From Lindgomyces ingoldianus (Eukaryota; Ascomycota; Dothideomycetes; Pleosporales; Lindgomycetaceae): 34,005 nucleotides of DNA. The translations under genes and the position numbers were made by a program. Below are positions 31,201 to 34,005 of the stretch, piece by piece. Within the stretch, counting starts at the first letter, position 1. Each line of letters starts with the position of its first letter. The DNA is taken from positions 48,254-82,258 of the forward strand of contig NW_022985232.1 of NCBI RefSeq assembly GCF_010093535.1. Direction: 5' to 3'. A model generated the notes under the pieces. That model worked only from the letters and a program-made list of their open reading frames with translations. It made no database searches and was not told the DNA's origin.

Positions 31201-31499
31201 TTATTAGACTTGTCTTAAAAAAACATATAACAAGTTATAGTAGTCTTAAAAGACTATTATTCTTAAGTTAGTGCATTTTTAGAGAGCTAAAGCTTAGTCT
31301 ATATTAGAAATTATAACTGCGTAGATTTTATAATCTAGTTATTAAGCTAGAGTTATAAATAAAGTAGGTTTTATGTAGCAGATGTTTATTTGCTGTTTAA
31401 GTTCTAGTTTATGTCTAAATTAAGTAAGTAAAAATTTTATAAAAGCTTTTTTTTTTTAAGTTTAAGTAGTTATTAAATTATTTTATATAGCTTATTTTA

Positions 31500-33260
31500 G
31501 TAAAAGGCCTAGCTTATTAGCCTTACTTAAGTAGTTTTTTTTTAAGTTATTAGAAAGTAAGTCTAGAGACCTTTTATATTAAGTGCTACTTAGGTGTTAT
31601 TTAGGTGTAAGTGTAAGCATATGTTTTAGTATTAAAAAAAGTTAAAGTTTAAAACTTACTCTTAGTAATTAAAGGCAACTTTATGCTAATATAGCTATAG
31701 TTATTTTAGAATTAGGTTATAACATCCTATGTTTATTACATAGAGCTTAATCTACTTTTTATAGTGTTAGTAGGTAATTATAATAGTTATAGTACAAAAA
31801 ATAAAACCTTTTTTAAGTTATTTTCTATTAAATCTAGTTAGGTAAATTATTTAGGTAAGTAGTGTTAATTAAAAATTTAGTTTACATGCTAGTTCTTTAT
31901 TAATATAACCTATGCTGTTTACTTTTAAGTTAATAAGAGCTTATATTAAGGCTAATATAGTTCTTTATTATAAATATATAAAAATATTAACTTAGTACTT
32001 TTAGTTATTAGTAGGGGACTTAGCCTATAAGTTAGTAAAGATCTAGTGTTAAATTAGTCTTAGAGGGCAACTTAGCCCTAAAACAAGCCTTTTTACAGGC
32101 TTTTACTGCTATAGCTGCAGCTACATTAAGAGTAGCAAAAAGGATTAAAGCTTAAATATAAGTTAAAGCTTTTACAAAAATAAAATTAAAATAGTAAAAA
32201 TTTTTAATAAGTGCTAGCTACACTACTTATATAAACTTAAAAAAAAAGAATAAAGCAGTTTTAAAAAATATAACTATGCTTACTACACTTAAAGCATTAA
32301 CTTTTTTTTTTGTAATTTTTACACTTTTTAGAACTAACTAGAGCATAATTTAAATTAATTTTTATTACATTAAAGTTCTTATTTGTAACTGCGCTAGTTT
32401 AAGAGTGTATTAGAGCTTATACAGGAAGAAACCTTATGTTATTATTATAGGTAGTAATTAGGTTTACATACATGTTAAGGTTATTTAGAAGAGGTTTTTC
32501 TACTATAGCGCGTTACAGTTTAGTTAAGAGGGAGTTATATAAAGCTGTAATTAGACCTATCTTATTTAAGCCTATATTAAATGTAAGTTAGTAGAACTTA
32601 GTAAAGTGTAAATTAAAGCTTTTTTTTTATTATTATAAAGTGTTTAGGTAACTTAAAGCTGTTAACTTTTTATTTAAGTCTTTATAAGTTACTTATAGAA
32701 ATACTATAAATTAATTTAAGTTAATAATATTTTTATTTATTAGTAAGTTAATTAAAGCTGTTATGTTATAGTTAAGTTAAAAGTAAGCATATAGTAACTA
32801 AAAGTGTTTAAAAAGAAATTAGTCTATATTTCTTTTAAGTTTATATTAGAGTTTATATAAAAAAAAAGGTAGGTCTTTTTGTTTTTTATTAAATAGTAGG
32901 GGATTAGGGAGTTAGTTAGATTTTATTACTAGATTAAAAAAGTTATAAGTTGTAAGTAGTGTTAGGCAGAAAAGAGTTAAGCTATCTCTAGACTTCTAAG
33001 TAGGCTTTAAGGCTAGTAAGTTTTTAGTTCCTACTACTATAATAAAAGTTAAGGCAGAAATAAACTACTTAATAATGTAAAGCTATTTTTTAAAGTCTTT
33101 TTAAAAAGCTTTAAAGCTTATAACATAGCAGCTTTTTTATAAAGTAAGCGCTTTTTAGAAAGCTTTTTAGCTTACTTTAATAGCTTAAAGTTATATAAGT
33201 ACTAAGCTTATTAAATTAAATTTAGAGGCTATTCTTAGCTAAAGTTTTAACATAATGTAA
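31500..33260 (-). pseudogene. Expected gag/protease region of chromovirus 2
   Basis: By position this is the gag and protease part of the element. The sequence is so AT-rich and stop-laden that no individual domain was read with confidence. GC-richer patches near 32,090 and 32,510 survive. Confidence 0.5.
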
Positions 33261-33578
33261 TGTTATAATTATGCATAAGTAAGGTTATAAAGCTTTATAA
33301 AAGTCTAGTTTAATTACTATGTAAAGTATTATAGTAGGTACAAGATGTTATGTAAGAAATAAAAAGGTTTAGAAGAAAATTAGTAATTAAATACTTAGCT
33401 TAAAAGTCTAAGCGCTTTAGGTATAAATTAAGCCTGTTTTAGGTTTAGTTAGTGTTAAGGCAGTTTATGCTTAAGTTTATGTCTATGTTATGTTGTGTTT
33501 GTGTTAGACGTGCACTAATAATACTCTAGCACGCGTCTAATACAGTTATGTCTAGGATCCGGGGAGGATACTGTGACA
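33261..33578 (-). repeat. 5' LTR of chromovirus 2 (right copy)
   Basis: 318 bp, TGTTATAATTATGCATAAG...CTGTGACA. The inner 150 bp are heavily mutated, while the outer 100 bp retain GGATCCGGGGAGGATAC as in the solo LTR, the mirror image of the left LTR. Confidence 0.95.
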
Positions 33579-34005
33579 AGGGGTAATAATGCTCTTGCGT
33601 ATCTAGTTCCTTACACACTTAACACACTTTAGGTTATTGCAGCTTATATACTTATAGTTATATGTAAGAGTGTGCTTACTACTTAAAAACACTAATTCTG
33701 CATTAAAAAAACTTAAAAGCTATGAACAAGATATAAATAGCTATATATAATAAATATAAGTAAGCTTATAGCTAATTACTATAACACTACTAGGCTAAAG
33801 CTAAGCTTAATATTAATATAAGCTGTGCATTAAAAAAGCTATTAAATCTATTTACATTAGCTACTATTATACTAGTAATAGTAATCTTTTTAATTAAAAG
33901 ATTTAGCTTATTTATAAGCGTATAAAGTCTTTATAATATGTTACTTTATAGTAGCGTAGGTGTTAATAGCTAGGTGTTGCTATACTTGCCTAACTAAATT
34001 ACACA

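Larger units (their letters stand above)
27921..33578 (-). mobile_element. Ty3/Gypsy chromovirus 2, full length, RIP-degraded
   Basis: Two 318-bp LTRs and AGGGG at 27,916-27,920 and 33,579-33,583 define a complete insertion. Protein blocks lie on the minus strand, so the 5' LTR is at the right. A polypurine tract (AAAGAGGGAGGTAC on the minus strand) adjoins the left LTR. It is a different family from chromovirus 1: shorter LTRs and different integrase and gag sequence. The solo LTR at 14,709 belongs to this family. Confidence 0.95.
27661..34005 (-). mobile_element. hAT-type transposon, copy 2, inverted and split
   Basis: 27,661-27,920 and 33,579-34,005 together are the reverse complement of about 19,785-20,464 in copy 1. 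The terminus AGACTTGCCAGATCGGATA is followed by the C-terminal part of the transposase on the minus strand. The chromovirus at 27,921-33,578 interrupts it, with AGGGG duplicated. The element runs out of the window, so its other end and target duplication are not visible. Stops and Trp/Gln losses match those expected from RIP. Confidence 0.9.

Noticed and set aside
1..34005. tRNA or rRNA genes
   Set aside because: No convincing A-box/B-box pair with cloverleaf and no rRNA-like sequence was seen by eye.

Overview
The window looks like a transposon-rich, AT-rich block from a filamentous ascomycete (Pezizomycotina). Most of it consists of mobile elements whose reading frames still translate into recognisable transposase, gag or pol blocks. 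These frames are riddled with TAA and TAG where CAA, CAG or TGG would be expected, the signature of repeat-induced point mutation (RIP, C-to-T in CpA context). No prokaryotic features, rRNA or convincing tRNA were seen.

Layout. 1-10,980: two outward-facing Fot1/pogo-type transposon ends with a 30-bp minisatellite flank an inverted repeat. At its centre is a palindromic Fot-type derivative (1163-9936, TA target duplication), itself split by a full-length Ty3/Gypsy chromovirus (1485-9153, 591-bp LTRs, GCTAT target duplication). A 10-bp minisatellite follows at 10,69x-10,978. 10,980-12,078: mostly unmutated, GC-richer sequence and a small LTR-like repeat. 12,079-13,918: a Fot1/pogo element with a RIP-degraded but full-length transposase frame. 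14,709-15,026: a clean solo LTR. 15,170-16,301: an internally deleted Fot/pogo element. 17,240-20,466: a gag fragment interrupted by a degraded hAT element. 20,695-22,289: another Fot/pogo element. 22,340-24,250: a reverse-transcriptase/RNase H remnant, an LTR and a gag remnant. 27,661-34,005: a second, inverted hAT copy split by a second chromovirus (27,921-33,578, 318-bp LTRs, AGGGG target duplication).

The only apparently live genes lie in a roughly 3-kb island of normal base composition (24,660-27,660), both on the minus strand. One encodes a four-helix membrane protein with a glycine-rich tail. The other is a two-exon gene for a small secreted, six-cysteine, Ser/Thr-rich protein with a GPI-anchor-like C-terminus. 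It sits next to the hAT/chromovirus nest, a setting often seen for fungal effector or surface-protein genes.

No new multi-gene system was found. The most notable patterns are (1) a 17-bp tandem direct repeat inside the terminal inverted repeats of three distinct Fot/pogo families, the same length as a CENP-B box; (2) complementary RIP gradients in the LTR pairs of both chromoviruses, with outer edges spared and inner sides mutated; (3) the palindromic Fot derivative; and (4) the secreted-protein gene.
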